From Chryseosolibacter histidinae (GTDB lineage Bacteria; Bacteroidota; Bacteroidia; Cytophagales; Cyclobacteriaceae), in NCBI RefSeq assembly GCF_018598225.1, contig NZ_JAHESF010000002.1:1-64000 (forward strand): a DNA stretch of 64,000 nt. The letters are read 5' to 3'. A program made the translations under genes and the position numbers. Of the stretch, positions 43,687-52,091 are shown in pieces (within the stretch, counting starts at the first letter, position 1; every line of letters begins with the position of its first letter). The notes beneath the pieces were generated by a model that did not search any database, was not told the DNA's origin, and was given only the letters and a program-made list of their open reading frames with translations.

Positions 43687-46600
43687 TCAGAAGCTTAAGT
43701 TCAATCCTACGAGATACTGCTTCGCCGTCGGGTAGGCACCACCGTCAACACCGATCTGCCGGTCGTTGCCGGAAGTGTAGGTACGGAGGTTGATCTCAGG
43801 ATCCATGCCCGAATAATTGGTGATGGTAAACAGGTTCTGTGCCTGAACATAGATGCGGGCAGTGCCCAAACCTACTTTCGACAATAAAGTCTTCGGCAGG
43901 TTATATGTCAGCTGCACGTTCTTCATCCTGAAATAAGAACCGCTTTCCAGGTAGTATGTTGAAGGCAGGATGCTGACCTGGTCGCTGGAAGTAAGCTGCG
44001 GCAGCACAGCATCTGTCTTGCCTGGTCTCCATGATTCATACAACATGCGGGTGCTTCTGTTTCCTGCAAAGGTGGGGAAGTCGGTCCAGTACTTCACATA
44101 GTTGAAGATGTCGTTGCCATGCACACCCTGGCCGAACAGCACCAGCCCGAAGTTCTTATAGTTGATATTGATGTTGATACCATAAGTGAAATCGGGGTGC
44201 GGGTTGCCGATGATGGACAGGTCTTTCGTGTTGATCACGCCATCCGGCACACCGTCGGGGCCACTCACATCGCGGAACTTGAACCTTCCTGCCCTGTTCT
44301 GGTTGGTGCCCAGGTTGTTCACGGGCGCTGCTGCTGCTTCATCGTCAGACTGGAAGATACCGTCTATGGTATAACCGAAGAATGAAGAGATGGGGTAGTT
44401 CTGCTGGGTTACCACGAAGTTCTGGATACGTTCGTCGTTGATGCCGAAGTATTGTGTGTTGGCATCGCCAGTGGTACGGGTCACGGTGTTACGGTAGGTG
44501 CTGAAGTTACCACCGATGGTATAGGTCAGATCGCTGCCCATAGCCTGGCCATTGTAATTCAGGGAAAGATCCAGACCGCGGTTCCGCATTGAACCGATGT
44601 TCTGGAACGGCACAGTGGCTACACCTGCTGTGAGGGGAGCCTGCACGGGGAACAGCATGTCTGAGGTCTCGCGCGTATACCAGTCGATGGCGGCATCTAC
44701 TTTTCCGCCAAAGAGGTTCACATCGGCGCCGATGTTGGTGGAAGTAGTGGTCTCCCACTTCGCTTTCACGTATCCGAACTGGACGAGCTCATAACCGGGG
44801 ATTGCCGAAGAACGTGATCCGTTCAGATCATAGTACGATGTGATGGGATTGAGCGCGAACATGGTGAACGGGTTGTAGTTACCGATCTCCTGGTTACCGG
44901 TTTGTCCCCAACCCACGCGAAGCTTCGCCCTGTCGAGCCATGAGCTCCAGTTGTCAGCAAAGCGCTCTTCTGATAATACCCAGCCGGCACTCACAGCAGG
45001 GAATACGGCCGAGCGAAACTCCGGTGCGAAACGTGAAGAACGGTCGCGGCGGATGGTTCCTTCCAGCAGGTATTTGTCTTTCAACGCATAGTTGACCTTG
45101 GCAAACTCCGAAGCCAGCGCCCAGTTGGAAGATGTTCCGGTATTGGTCAGGCCGCCTGCACCGCCGTTCAGGTAACGGTTGTCGAGGGCGTCATTGATAA
45201 AATTGGTGCGCTGAGCGTCGAACGTTTCAAAGTAATCCTTGATGGCTTCCGTTCCGATCAGGAAATTGAGGCGGTGCGCATCGCCCAGTGACAGGCTATA
45301 GGTCAGCGTGTTGTACCACGTCCACGTCCATTCATAGTTGTTGGTGGTCTGCAGGGTGTTGGATCCCCTTGCTTCGGCCGATTCGATGTCGCGGATGGTG
45401 TAGTTGCGGAAGTTGTAAAGATTGTAGTCCACACCAAAGCTGGTCTTGGCGGTCAGGTTCTCGAGGATATCGACCTCTGCATAGGCATTTCCGAAGAGAC
45501 GTACCTCTTTCTGGATGTTGTCTTTATTACGCCACAGGTCGCCCACGGGGTTGCGCGAGTTGTCGAGGTCAGTGCCCCGGGTACCGCCAAAGTTCACACC
45601 TGATACATCGTGCACCGATACGATCGGCTGAATGCGGTATGCAAATGAGGTAGGATTGCTTTCGTGGTTGTTGCCGTTGGGCTGGGCAACCCTCTCGCTA
45701 TAGGCGATCTGAAAATTTTCTCCGACGCGGATCCGTTTGTTCACATTGAACTCCGTATTGGCGCGCAGCGAGTAACGTTTGAAATTGGTGTAGATCATCA
45801 GGCCCTTCTGATCGAAATAGTTCAGTGACAGGGCATAACGTCCACCATCATTGCCACCGGAAACACCGATCTGGTGGTTCTGGATCGGCGCCGGGTTAAA
45901 GATCTCGTCCAGCCAGTTTGTACCCTGTTTGTTCGCCTTGGTGATCAGCCATTTGGTCTTGTTGAAATCGGCACCGTCTATGTTCGCGCTGTAGTTGATA
46001 TAATTGCCATTGGCATCCTGGGCTACGCGTGGGTCTCCTTCCATAGCACCGGCAGGGAAAATGTAATCCGGGATCACGGGATCAACGCCGTTACCGAATT
46101 GTGCATGCGTTGGGTTTCCGTTGGTGCCTACAACACCCGCATTTCTTCGCGATTCCCACACAAGCTGTGCATATTCATTGGTGTTGAGCATGTTCAGGAG
46201 CTTGCCCGGCCGCTGTGTTCCAACGTACATATCATAGGTGAACACAGGCTTGCCTGACTTTCCTTTTTTGGTGGTGACGATCACCACGCCGTTCCCTGCG
46301 CGTGAACCGTAGATCGATGCAGACGAGGCATCCTTCAGGATCTGCATGGATTCAATATCGTTCAGGTTAAGGGTGTTCAGGTTGCCTTTGGTGGGTACGC
46401 CATCGATCACGTAGAGCGGAGAGTTATCGTTGATGGTACCGAAGCCGCGGATCCGCACCATAACACCGCCACCGGGGCTGTTCTCATTGCCTACCGTTAC
46501 ACCGGCAACTTTACCCTGCATAGCCTGCCCCAGGTTGGTAGAAGGTGTGGACAGCAGTTGTTTGTTGTCGATGGTGGCTACGGAGCCGGTGATATCACGT

Positions 46601-47058
46601 TTCGATTGAGATCCGTAACCCGTTACCACAACCTCTGAAAGCGAGATCACATCCGCCAACAGGGTTACGCTAATCTGGGTGCGGTTGTCAATATTCACTT
46701 CCTGCGTGGTGTAGCCGATAAAGGAGAATACCAGTGTACCCGTTCTGTCGGAAACGTTCAACGTATAATCGCCATTGGCATCTGATGTGGTTCCGGTGGA
46801 GGTACCTTTCAGGAGAACGTTCACGCCGGGTATCCCCTGGCCATCCTCTTCCGTGACCCTGCCTTTGATAGTAAATTCCTGGAAGTAATTCATGGAAGAA
46901 GGGGCGGTAAATTCATGTCCTGGAATGGTACCCGACATTTCTGATGGTGGGTCACCATGATGATTTCCCGTCGCGGTGCCTGCGCGCATCACGCCGGGAA
47001 GAAAGCTGAACCCGATCGACATCGCGATCGCACATGTCATTCGTAATTTTCTTTTCAT
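43687..47058 (-). CDS. SusC/RagA-family TonB-linked outer-membrane protein
   Basis: An 1123-residue TonB-dependent channel. Signal through FSFLPGVMRA; carboxypeptidase-like domain FTIKGRVTEEDGQGIPGVNV to SFIGYTTQEVNI (about 63-130); SusC signature SLSEVVVTGYGSQSKRDITG; plug with VRIRGFGTINDNSPLYVIDG and QILKDASSASIYGSRAGNG; then a 22-strand-type barrel ending AYPTAKQYLVGLNLSF. It imports bound oligomers with energy from TonB. Partner SusD-like protein follows. The leader of about 260 nt contains a palindrome, a possible control site. Confidence 0.96.
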   Translation of the reverse strand: MKRKLRMTCAIAMSIGFSFLPGVMRAGTATGNHHGDPPSEMSGTIPGHEFTAPSSMNYFQEFTIKGRVTEEDGQGIPGVNVLLKGTSTGTTSDANGDYTLNVSDRTGTLVFSFIGYTTQEVNIDNRTQISVTLLADVISLSEVVVTGYGSQSKRDITGSVATIDNKQLLSTPSTNLGQAMQGKVAGVTVGNENSPGGGVMVRIRGFGTINDNSPLYVIDGVPTKGNLNTLNLNDIESMQILKDASSASIYGSRAGNGVVIVTTKKGKSGKPVFTYDMYVGTQRPGKLLNMLNTNEYAQLVWESRRNAGVVGTNGNPTHAQFGNGVDPVIPDYIFPAGAMEGDPRVAQDANGNYINYSANIDGADFNKTKWLITKANKQGTNWLDEIFNPAPIQNHQIGVSGGNDGGRYALSLNYFDQKGLMIYTNFKRYSLRANTEFNVNKRIRVGENFQIAYSERVAQPNGNNHESNPTSFAYRIQPIVSVHDVSGVNFGGTRGTDLDNSRNPVGDLWRNKDNIQKEVRLFGNAYAEVDILENLTAKTSFGVDYNLYNFRNYTIRDIESAEARGSNTLQTTNNYEWTWTWYNTLTYSLSLGDAHRLNFLIGTEAIKDYFETFDAQRTNFINDALDNRYLNGGAGGLTNTGTSSNWALASEFAKVNYALKDKYLLEGTIRRDRSSRFAPEFRSAVFPAVSAGWVLSEERFADNWSSWLDRAKLRVGWGQTGNQEIGNYNPFTMFALNPITSYYDLNGSRSSAIPGYELVQFGYVKAKWETTTSTNIGADVNLFGGKVDAAIDWYTRETSDMLFPVQAPLTAGVATVPFQNIGSMRNRGLDLSLNYNGQAMGSDLTYTIGGNFSTYRNTVTRTTGDANTQYFGINDERIQNFVVTQQNYPISSFFGYTIDGIFQSDDEAAAAPVNNLGTNQNRAGRFKFRDVSGPDGVPDGVINTKDLSIIGNPHPDFTYGINININYKNFGLVLFGQGVHGNDIFNYVKYWTDFPTFAGNRSTRMLYESWRPGKTDAVLPQLTSSDQVSILPSTYYLESGSYFRMKNVQLTYNLPKTLLSKVGLGTARIYVQAQNLFTITNYSGMDPEINLRTYTSGNDRQIGVDGGAYPTAKQYLVGLNLSF

Positions 47059-47271
47059 AGGGCTAGATTAAAATGGTTAATAGTATAACATAAGTGCAAT
47101 TCATGTTCGACAAAACTGAATACGGAACACTTCCAGGCATGCAAGCCCGGTTCAATCAACTACACTAGAGAAAAAAAGAAATAGGACTAACAGAAAGTAT
47201 TAGCCAACGGATTACCAACAGAGTCTTTCCTACCGGAATATAAGGATTACTTTAGAAATTTAAATCGATTG

Positions 47272-47288
47272 CGTGCAAATTTTGCACG
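47272..47288. promoter_or_regulatory. Perfect palindrome in the susC-like leader
   Basis: CGTGCAAA, T, TTTGCACG: exact 8-bp arms with one central base, about 40 bp downstream of the -7 box at 47335. The site could be an operator for a dimeric regulator or a leader hairpin. No factor can be assigned. Confidence 0.55.
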
Positions 47289-47327
47289 TTCTCCGATAGT
47301 CGCCTTTTTTTTGACGGTAAGTGATGG

Positions 47328-47335
47328 CAAAGATA
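47328..47335 (-). promoter_or_regulatory. TAnnTTTG -7 box upstream of the susC-like gene
   Basis: On the minus strand TATCTTTG. If used, the message has a leader of about 260 nt. No TTG at -33 was identified. Confidence 0.5.
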
Positions 47336-47400
47336 AGTGCGTGTATGTGCGTGTGTGTTGGGATCCACAGAACACGGCTGTACAGTATTAAGTTCGCGTT

Positions 47401-47532
47401 TGCCTATTGTTTATTTGCCTACTGCCTACTTCTTTAAAGTACGAGGTATGTCCCGATAGCTATCGGGATACGAAGTACGCATATTCGACGTCACATCTCC
47501 CGGCCGTGGACTGTGGACTATCGACTGTGGAC
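47401..47532. repeat. Composite of family F, C and D arms
   Basis: In order: TTGCCTACTGCCTACT (right arm of F), AGTACGAGGTATGTCCCGATAGCTATCGGG... ending GAAGTACG (short C element round a perfect hairpin module), then CCGTGGACTGTGGACTATCG... ending TGTGGACT (right arm of D). None of the F and D arms has its partner here. The composite ends 7 bp before the GH1 promoter box. Confidence 0.8.
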
Positions 47533-47538
47533 TTTTTC

Positions 47539-47546
47539 TATCTTTG
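47539..47546 (+). promoter_or_regulatory. TAnnTTTG -7 box of the GH1 gene
   Basis: TATCTTTG begins 14 bp before the ATG, the same spacing as at the GNAT gene. A leaderless or near-leaderless message is expected. The upstream bases are a family D arm, so the repeat supplies the -33 region. Confidence 0.65.
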
Positions 47547-47552
47547 CGGCCG

Positions 47553-48731
47553 ATGAAAATTGTGTTTCCGGATAACTTTCGCTTTGGCACCAGCACCTCG
47601 GCCTATCAGATCGAAACGCCCTATGCCCATGACTGGAACAACGTACGCGCCCGCGATGGACATATTTTTGACCGCACCACAGACCATGAGAAAAGATATG
47701 ATGAAGACATCGCCATCATCGCCTCGCTGGCGCCCAATTACAGGATGAGCCTGATGTGGAGCCGCCTTCAGCGCGAACCATTCGGAAAACTGCATCCGGA
47801 GACCACACGCGAGTACCACAGCCTGCTGCAGAAGCTCACATCGCGCGGCGTGCAGATCATGATGGTGCTCCATCACTTTGCCAACGCAGCCTGGTTTGCC
47901 GAACGAGGCGGCTGGCAAAAAAAAGAGAACATCGCCCTCTGGGTAGATTACGCAAAGAAGGTGGTGGATGAGTTTGGCGGTTATGTTTCAAGCTGGAATA
48001 CCTTCAACGAGCCCAACCTGTACACGAGCATGGGATGGGTGGCCGGAGAATTTCCACCTTTCAGAAGGAACATGCTCGTAGCAAGAAGGGTGATCACAAA
48101 CATTGCGGCAGCACACGAGCACCTGTACACTTATATCAAAGATAAGTATCCCAACACCCTGGTGGGCATCTCGCACAACTGCACCGTTTTTGAACCAGAG
48201 AATATATTAGGTTACCTGCCATCAAAGTTCATCGACTGGTGCTATATGGAATATGCGCCGTCTCTTTTTAAACAGACCGATTTCTTCGGCATGAGCTATT
48301 ACGCCAGAATAGGCCACGATCCCTTCCCCATCACTTATCTGCTCACACCTGAAAAAGTGAAAAAGCTGGGCAAACCCCATGACGACATGTGGGAATACTA
48401 CCCGCAAGGGTTGAAGCAATGTATGCTCCGCTACTGGAAGCAGTTCAGGAAACCCATCATCATCACAGAAAACGGCATTTGCACCGGCGATGACACCAAA
48501 CGCGTGCAGGCTATTCACGATTACATGGGACAGGTACACGAGGCCATCCAGGAAGGTGTAGACGTGCGTGGATATTACCACTGGAGCACCTGGGATAACT
48601 TCGAATGGAGCCTTGGCCCCACCTACCGGTTCGGACTCTATGGATGCGACCCCGTCACCAAAGACAGGTTTAAGAAGCCAAGCGCCGATGTGTTCTCGAA
48701 GCTGGCGTACAGTAGGGAAATAGAGTTGTAG
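47553..48731 (+). CDS. GH1-family beta-glycosidase
   Basis: A 392-residue cytoplasmic family 1 glycoside hydrolase, which removes terminal beta-linked sugars with retention. The acid/base Glu153 is in NTFNEPN and the nucleophile Glu306 in IITENG; other family marks are FRFGTSTSAYQIE, MSLMWSRLQ and HWSTWDNFEWSLG. It is shorter than typical GH1 enzymes (about 440-470). It is divergent from the SusC/SusD-like genes and might work on sugars they import, but this is only a neighbour argument. ATG 47553 fits the family start and the promoter. Confidence 0.94.
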   Translation: MKIVFPDNFRFGTSTSAYQIETPYAHDWNNVRARDGHIFDRTTDHEKRYDEDIAIIASLAPNYRMSLMWSRLQREPFGKLHPETTREYHSLLQKLTSRGVQIMMVLHHFANAAWFAERGGWQKKENIALWVDYAKKVVDEFGGYVSSWNTFNEPNLYTSMGWVAGEFPPFRRNMLVARRVITNIAAAHEHLYTYIKDKYPNTLVGISHNCTVFEPENILGYLPSKFIDWCYMEYAPSLFKQTDFFGMSYYARIGHDPFPITYLLTPEKVKKLGKPHDDMWEYYPQGLKQCMLRYWKQFRKPIIITENGICTGDDTKRVQAIHDYMGQVHEAIQEGVDVRGYYHWSTWDNFEWSLGPTYRFGLYGCDPVTKDRFKKPSADVFSKLAYSREIEL

Positions 48732-48740
48732 CATTTTTTT

Positions 48741-48812
48741 TCCCGCAGATCACGCTGATCAACGAGATCATTGCATGCGTTTTTATCTGCGGTTATCTGC
48801 GAAATCTGCGGG
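48741..48812. repeat. CCCGCAGAT...ATCTGCGGGA inverted repeat (family J)
   Basis: TCCCGCAGATCACGCTGATC ... CTGCGGTTATCTGCGAAATC and TGCGGGA. Ends are inverted copies. Similar CGCAGATT repeats are widespread in Bacteroidota and several other phyla. It fills the gap between convergent GH1 and response-regulator genes. Confidence 0.85.
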
Positions 48813-48822
48813 ACATGCATTT

Positions 48823-49512
48823 TTAATGGATGATAAACTTATACCGGTGATCATTCAGGCATTGAATGATGTTGAGGCCGATCTTTCTTCTCAGGTTATC
48901 GATGTAGAGCTCAACGGATGAATCGTGCAGGTAAACTTCAGAGCCCCAGATGATGTGAACGAGGTTATCCAGCGTGATCACCTTGTTGGAGTTCTGGGCA
49001 AAGAAGAACAGCAGCTCCAGCTCGGGCCTGCTCAGGAGGATCTGGTTATCCTGATAACACACTGCCCCCGATCGCTGGTTGATCTTCAGGCTGCCGATGC
49101 TGAGCTCAGGTATACTTTTGCGGATGATGAAATTGTTCTTCAGCACAGCGCTTACCTTGTAGGTGAGGGCGCGCAGGCCTATCATTTTTTCAATGTAATC
49201 GTCGCCGCCTGTGTTCAGGGCTGCCTGCTGATAGTAACGTTCAGACCGTGCTGTAAGGAAGAAGATATAAGTGTTCTCAAAACGTTTCATGCTGCGAAGC
49301 TCGCGGCAGAGCTCGATGCCGTTGGGGTGTGGCATCATGATGTCCAGTATGATGAGGTCGGGGGAGAATTCTTTCGCAACGGCAATCGTTCTTTTGCTGT
49401 TGGCCAGGGTCTTTATCTTGAAGCCTTCTTTCTCGAGGTTGTATTTTAGGAGGTCAAGAATATCGCCGTCATCATCCACAACCAGGATCCGCAGCAGCTT
49501 CTGGTCAGCCAT
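48823..49512 (-). CDS. OmpR/PhoB-type response regulator, orphan
   Basis: A 229-residue regulator. The receiver has DDDGD pocket, Asp57 in LIILDIMMPHPNG and switch Thr in FFLTARSE, while the usual KPF is KMI in YIEKMIGLRALTY, so the conserved cis-proline is missing. The winged-helix domain is clear: ILLSRPELELLFFFAQNSNK, then SSVELYIDNLRRKIG and a C-terminal hairpin. No kinase gene is near; phosphorylation partner unknown. Confidence 0.92.
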   Translation of the reverse strand: MADQKLLRILVVDDDGDILDLLKYNLEKEGFKIKTLANSKRTIAVAKEFSPDLIILDIMMPHPNGIELCRELRSMKRFENTYIFFLTARSERYYQQAALNTGGDDYIEKMIGLRALTYKVSAVLKNNFIIRKSIPELSIGSLKINQRSGAVCYQDNQILLSRPELELLFFFAQNSNKVITLDNLVHIIWGSEVYLHDSSVELYIDNLRRKIGLNIIQCLNDHRYKFIIH

Positions 49513-49601
49513 AGGTAGTACCTGTCATAACAATTGACTGAAGGTACAACGTTATGATTAAGCGACGTTTATGGGAGGATTATGGTGGCGTTAATCTTTT
49601 T

Positions 49602-49734
49602 AGTCCATGGTCCATGGTCGATAGCCCATGGCACATAGTGTGATTGACGAAGGTCATTCCAAAGCTCGACTATTAACCCGATTGTCAAAATCGACTCCAC
49701 CTAACTATGGACTATGGACCATCGACTATGGACT
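49602..49734. repeat. Inverted-arm element, family D
   Basis: Left arm AGTCCATGGTCCATGGTCGA; right arm ACTATGGACTATGGACCATC... ending CTATGGACT. Arms of about 30 bp pair well. It ends 2 bp before the stop codon of the minus-strand glycosyltransferase gene. Confidence 0.87.
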
Positions 49735-49736
49735 TT

Positions 49737-50735
49737 TTAATGCTGCATCGCTTCTCCGAGCGCGAGCGCCTGCTGCACGGCTTCTTCCGCAATGTTGTTG
49801 TACTCAACGGTTGCCCTGTCGCCGGTAGCCAGCCATGCCTCGATCTTGTCCATGTTCTTTTTCTTGACCTTCTTCAGCACAGGCACCCCCATCTGCTTCA
49901 GGGCTGCAGCGTTGTAGTGTTGTTCGTATTGACTTTTCATCGGCACCACCAGCAGCTTTTTGCCCAGGTACAGGGCCTCTGCAGGTGTCTCAAAACCAGC
50001 GCCGCATAACACACCGCTGGAAGTAGCCATGCTGATGGTGAACTCTTCGTTGTTGACAGGGTAAACCGAAAGCTTGCCCACGTGATAAGGCTTCTTGGCA
50101 TGTTTGGAGAAAACGTGCCATTTTACCTTAGACAACCTGGTGAGCAACGGAACCAGCTTCTTGTCGTCATACGCCGGAAGATAAACGGTGTAATGTCCCT
50201 TATCCTGAACCTTGGCCTCGCGCACCCTGGCACGGATCACCGGTGTATAAATGTTCTTATCAAAACGGGCGAAGTGAAAACCGACGTGCGCTTTGGCGGG
50301 CGCATAGTTCTTCAGGATCCACTCTCCCACCGGATCGAAGCTTTTGGGCCGCGGCGATTGTGGCGACAGCAATGACGACTGGTGACTGAGCGCCACGCAG
50401 GGTACCTGCTTCCTGTTACACGCCCACGCCGAGATCGGCTCGAAATCGTTGATCACAAGGTCATATTTCTCAACGGGAAAATCCCTGATCTCCTTGTACA
50501 CCGCCTTGGAGCTGTTGCGCCGGAATGTTTTAACCAGGTCTACGCCACCACTTTTACCGAAATAAAAGCTGAGCCCTTTCGACTTGTATTTTACGGGGTA
50601 GGAAAGTTTGATGTCAGCTTGGGCACCGCTCACGAAAAGGTCAAGGTTGCCAAGCTGTTGAAGGATAGGTACAATGTCTTCGGCCCTGGCGATGTGACCG
50701 TTGCCTGTGCCCTGAATAGCGTAGAGTATTTTCAC
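49737..50735 (-). CDS. Glycosyltransferase of the GT-B MurG-like (MJ1255/VC2487) family
   Basis: A 332-residue protein with a GT-B layout: N-terminal MKILYAIQGTGNGHIARAED with a glycine-rich loop, LVINDFEPISAWAC, and a C-terminal nucleotide-sugar half with SMATSSGVLCGAGFETPAEA and LYLGKKLLVVPMKSQYEQHY. The pattern fits family members often described as MJ1255/VC2487-type transferases. Donor and acceptor unknown. It overlaps the metallophosphoesterase gene by 4 bp, indicating one operon, perhaps for envelope lipid or sugar chemistry. Confidence 0.8.
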   Translation of the reverse strand: MKILYAIQGTGNGHIARAEDIVPILQQLGNLDLFVSGAQADIKLSYPVKYKSKGLSFYFGKSGGVDLVKTFRRNSSKAVYKEIRDFPVEKYDLVINDFEPISAWACNRKQVPCVALSHQSSLLSPQSPRPKSFDPVGEWILKNYAPAKAHVGFHFARFDKNIYTPVIRARVREAKVQDKGHYTVYLPAYDDKKLVPLLTRLSKVKWHVFSKHAKKPYHVGKLSVYPVNNEEFTISMATSSGVLCGAGFETPAEALYLGKKLLVVPMKSQYEQHYNAAALKQMGVPVLKKVKKKNMDKIEAWLATGDRATVEYNNIAEEAVQQALALGEAMQH

Positions 50736-51583
50736 TTCTTTACCGTTAAAAACTGGTTTACAAGATCCTTAAATATAAGATCGTTGTCCAGATTATTTTT
50801 CAGGCGTTTAGGAAGTTTTACAGATTGTGCGTGTTTATCGTCCTGGTAGCGGTAGATCCGCCAGTCTGTGCCATCGAATTCCAGGGCGGTGAGGTTTTCG
50901 ATCCAGTCGCCGGAATTAAGGTACATCACCTCACCTTTCTCTGTTGTGATCCTTCTCATCTCGGGTTGGTGGATGTGCCCGCAGATCACATAATCGTACT
51001 GGTTCTCTATGGCGATGTCAGCCGCCGTCTTTTCAAAGTTATTGATGAACTTCACCGCTGTTTTCACACTGTCTTTCACCCGTTTGGAAAGCGAGATCTT
51101 CTCACGACCCATCTTGTTCATGATCCAGTTCACGATAGTATTGATCAGGATCAGGGTGTCGTATCCGATGGCGCCGAGCTTGGCGAGCCACTTGGAGTGC
51201 TGCATGGTTACGTCGAATACATCACCGTGAAAGATCCATGCTTTTTTTCCATTCAGTGTCAGCAGCGCTTTGTTGTCTATGCGGAAAGACCCGAGCCTGA
51301 AGCCGGCAAACTTCCGCAGCATTTCATCGTGATTGCCGGTGAGGTAGGTGATCCTGGTATTTTTGGTGAGCAGGCTGGTGATGTGCTTGATCACCTGCAT
51401 GTGCGATTTGGGCCAGTAACGCTTGCTGAACTGCCACATATCGATGATATCGCCATTGAGCACAAGCCTTTTGGGCCGGATGGATTTGAGATACCGGAGC
51501 AGCTCTTCTGCATGACATCCGTAGGTACCCAGGTGAATGTCTGACAATATAACCAGCTCTACATCACGCTTCTTTCTTCCCAT
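50732..51583 (-). CDS. Calcineurin-like metallophosphoesterase, LpxH-like
   Basis: A 283-residue phosphoesterase with the five metal-site motifs: LSDIHLGTYG (DxH), LNGDIIDMW (GDxxD), LTGNHDEML (GNHD), IFHGDVFD and VICGHIHQPEM (GHxH). The closest family by layout is the UDP-2,3-diacylglucosamine diphosphatase group that acts in lipid A synthesis, though members of the group in Bacteroidota are diverse. It is the first gene of a unit with the glycosyltransferase (ATGA-type overlap). Confidence 0.88.
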   Translation of the reverse strand: MGRKKRDVELVILSDIHLGTYGCHAEELLRYLKSIRPKRLVLNGDIIDMWQFSKRYWPKSHMQVIKHITSLLTKNTRITYLTGNHDEMLRKFAGFRLGSFRIDNKALLTLNGKKAWIFHGDVFDVTMQHSKWLAKLGAIGYDTLILINTIVNWIMNKMGREKISLSKRVKDSVKTAVKFINNFEKTAADIAIENQYDYVICGHIHQPEMRRITTEKGEVMYLNSGDWIENLTALEFDGTDWRIYRYQDDKHAQSVKLPKRLKNNLDNDLIFKDLVNQFLTVKK

Positions 51584-51642
51584 GGTTACCGGGGTTATAA
51601 CCAGCTAAAAGACTTGCTGAAAATAAGAGGAACTTCACGTTT

Positions 51643-51650
51643 CAAATATA
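51643..51650 (-). promoter_or_regulatory. TAnnTTTG -7 box of the metallophosphoesterase operon
   Basis: On the minus strand TATATTTG. The expected leader is about 50-60 nt. No -33 element assigned. Confidence 0.5.
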
Positions 51651-51686
51651 CCGGGTTAGTGTAGAACAGCATGCCTTGTTTTGGTT

Positions 51687-51812
51687 ATGGAATTGTTAAT
51701 ATCTGAACAGAGCGTCTCGATTAAATCTGCACAAAAACGAAGACAGTTCATTCGAAAGAAAAGCGCGCTGGCAGTATATGAGCTCAATAAACAGCTGCTT
51801 AACATCTCATGA
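51687..51812 (+). CDS. Candidate 41-residue basic protein
   Basis: MELLISEQSVSIKSAQKRRQ continues FIRKKSALAVYELNKQLLNIS. Basic, helical in character, no known family. Its TGA overlaps the ATG of the next small frame (ATGA), which favours a coupled pair. Could also be chance in the 508-bp gap before pstS. Confidence 0.35.
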   Translation: MELLISEQSVSIKSAQKRRQFIRKKSALAVYELNKQLLNIS

Positions 51813-51958
51813 CCGCAAGCCTGAATCACTACCAATACAACATGGTTAAAGGCAAGGACACTGAATCCAGGCTTACCATTAAAGAACAGCCGTTTGAAAG
51901 AATCATTGAATTGGGGCTGTTTTCTGAATGGAATGCAAAAGAAATAATAAATACTTAA
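51809..51958 (+). CDS. Candidate 49-residue acidic/neutral protein
   Basis: MTASLNHYQYNMVKGKDTES continues RLTIKEQPFERIIELGLFSE and WNAKEIINT. No known family. The ATGA overlap with the previous frame and the basic/acidic contrast are like small toxin-antitoxin pairs, but nothing else supports this. Ends 5 bp before the first Pho-box-like repeat. Confidence 0.35.
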   Translation: MTASLNHYQYNMVKGKDTESRLTIKEQPFERIIELGLFSEWNAKEIINT

Positions 51959-51963
51959 CTATT

Positions 51964-52041
51964 CTTTAACGGTGCCTTAACTTAACAGAAGCTTAATGTT
52001 ACGCTTTTGACTTAACACAAACTTAACATTGGAACTTTAAC
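51964..52041 (+). promoter_or_regulatory. Pho-box-like array of (C)TTAACA direct repeats
   Basis: CTTAAC-type words begin at 51964 (CTTTAAC), 51976, 51981, 51992, 52011, 52022 and 52035 (CTTTAAC). The pairs 51981-51992 and 52011-52022 are 11 bp apart, as in PhoB/PhoP boxes of direct repeats of TTAACA type. Placed just upstream of the pstS promoter, they should bind a PhoB-type regulator under phosphate starvation. Confidence 0.72.
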
Positions 52042-52058
52042 GATGCTGGGAGAGCCTG

Positions 52059-52066
52059 TACCTTTG
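52059..52066 (+). promoter_or_regulatory. TAnnTTTG -7 box of the pst operon
   Basis: TACCTTTG, 26 bp before the pstS ATG at 52092 and 18 bp after the last Pho-like word, a typical arrangement for an activator-driven promoter. Confidence 0.7.
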
Positions 52067-52091
52067 CCAGGAATTTAAAAAAACAAACACT

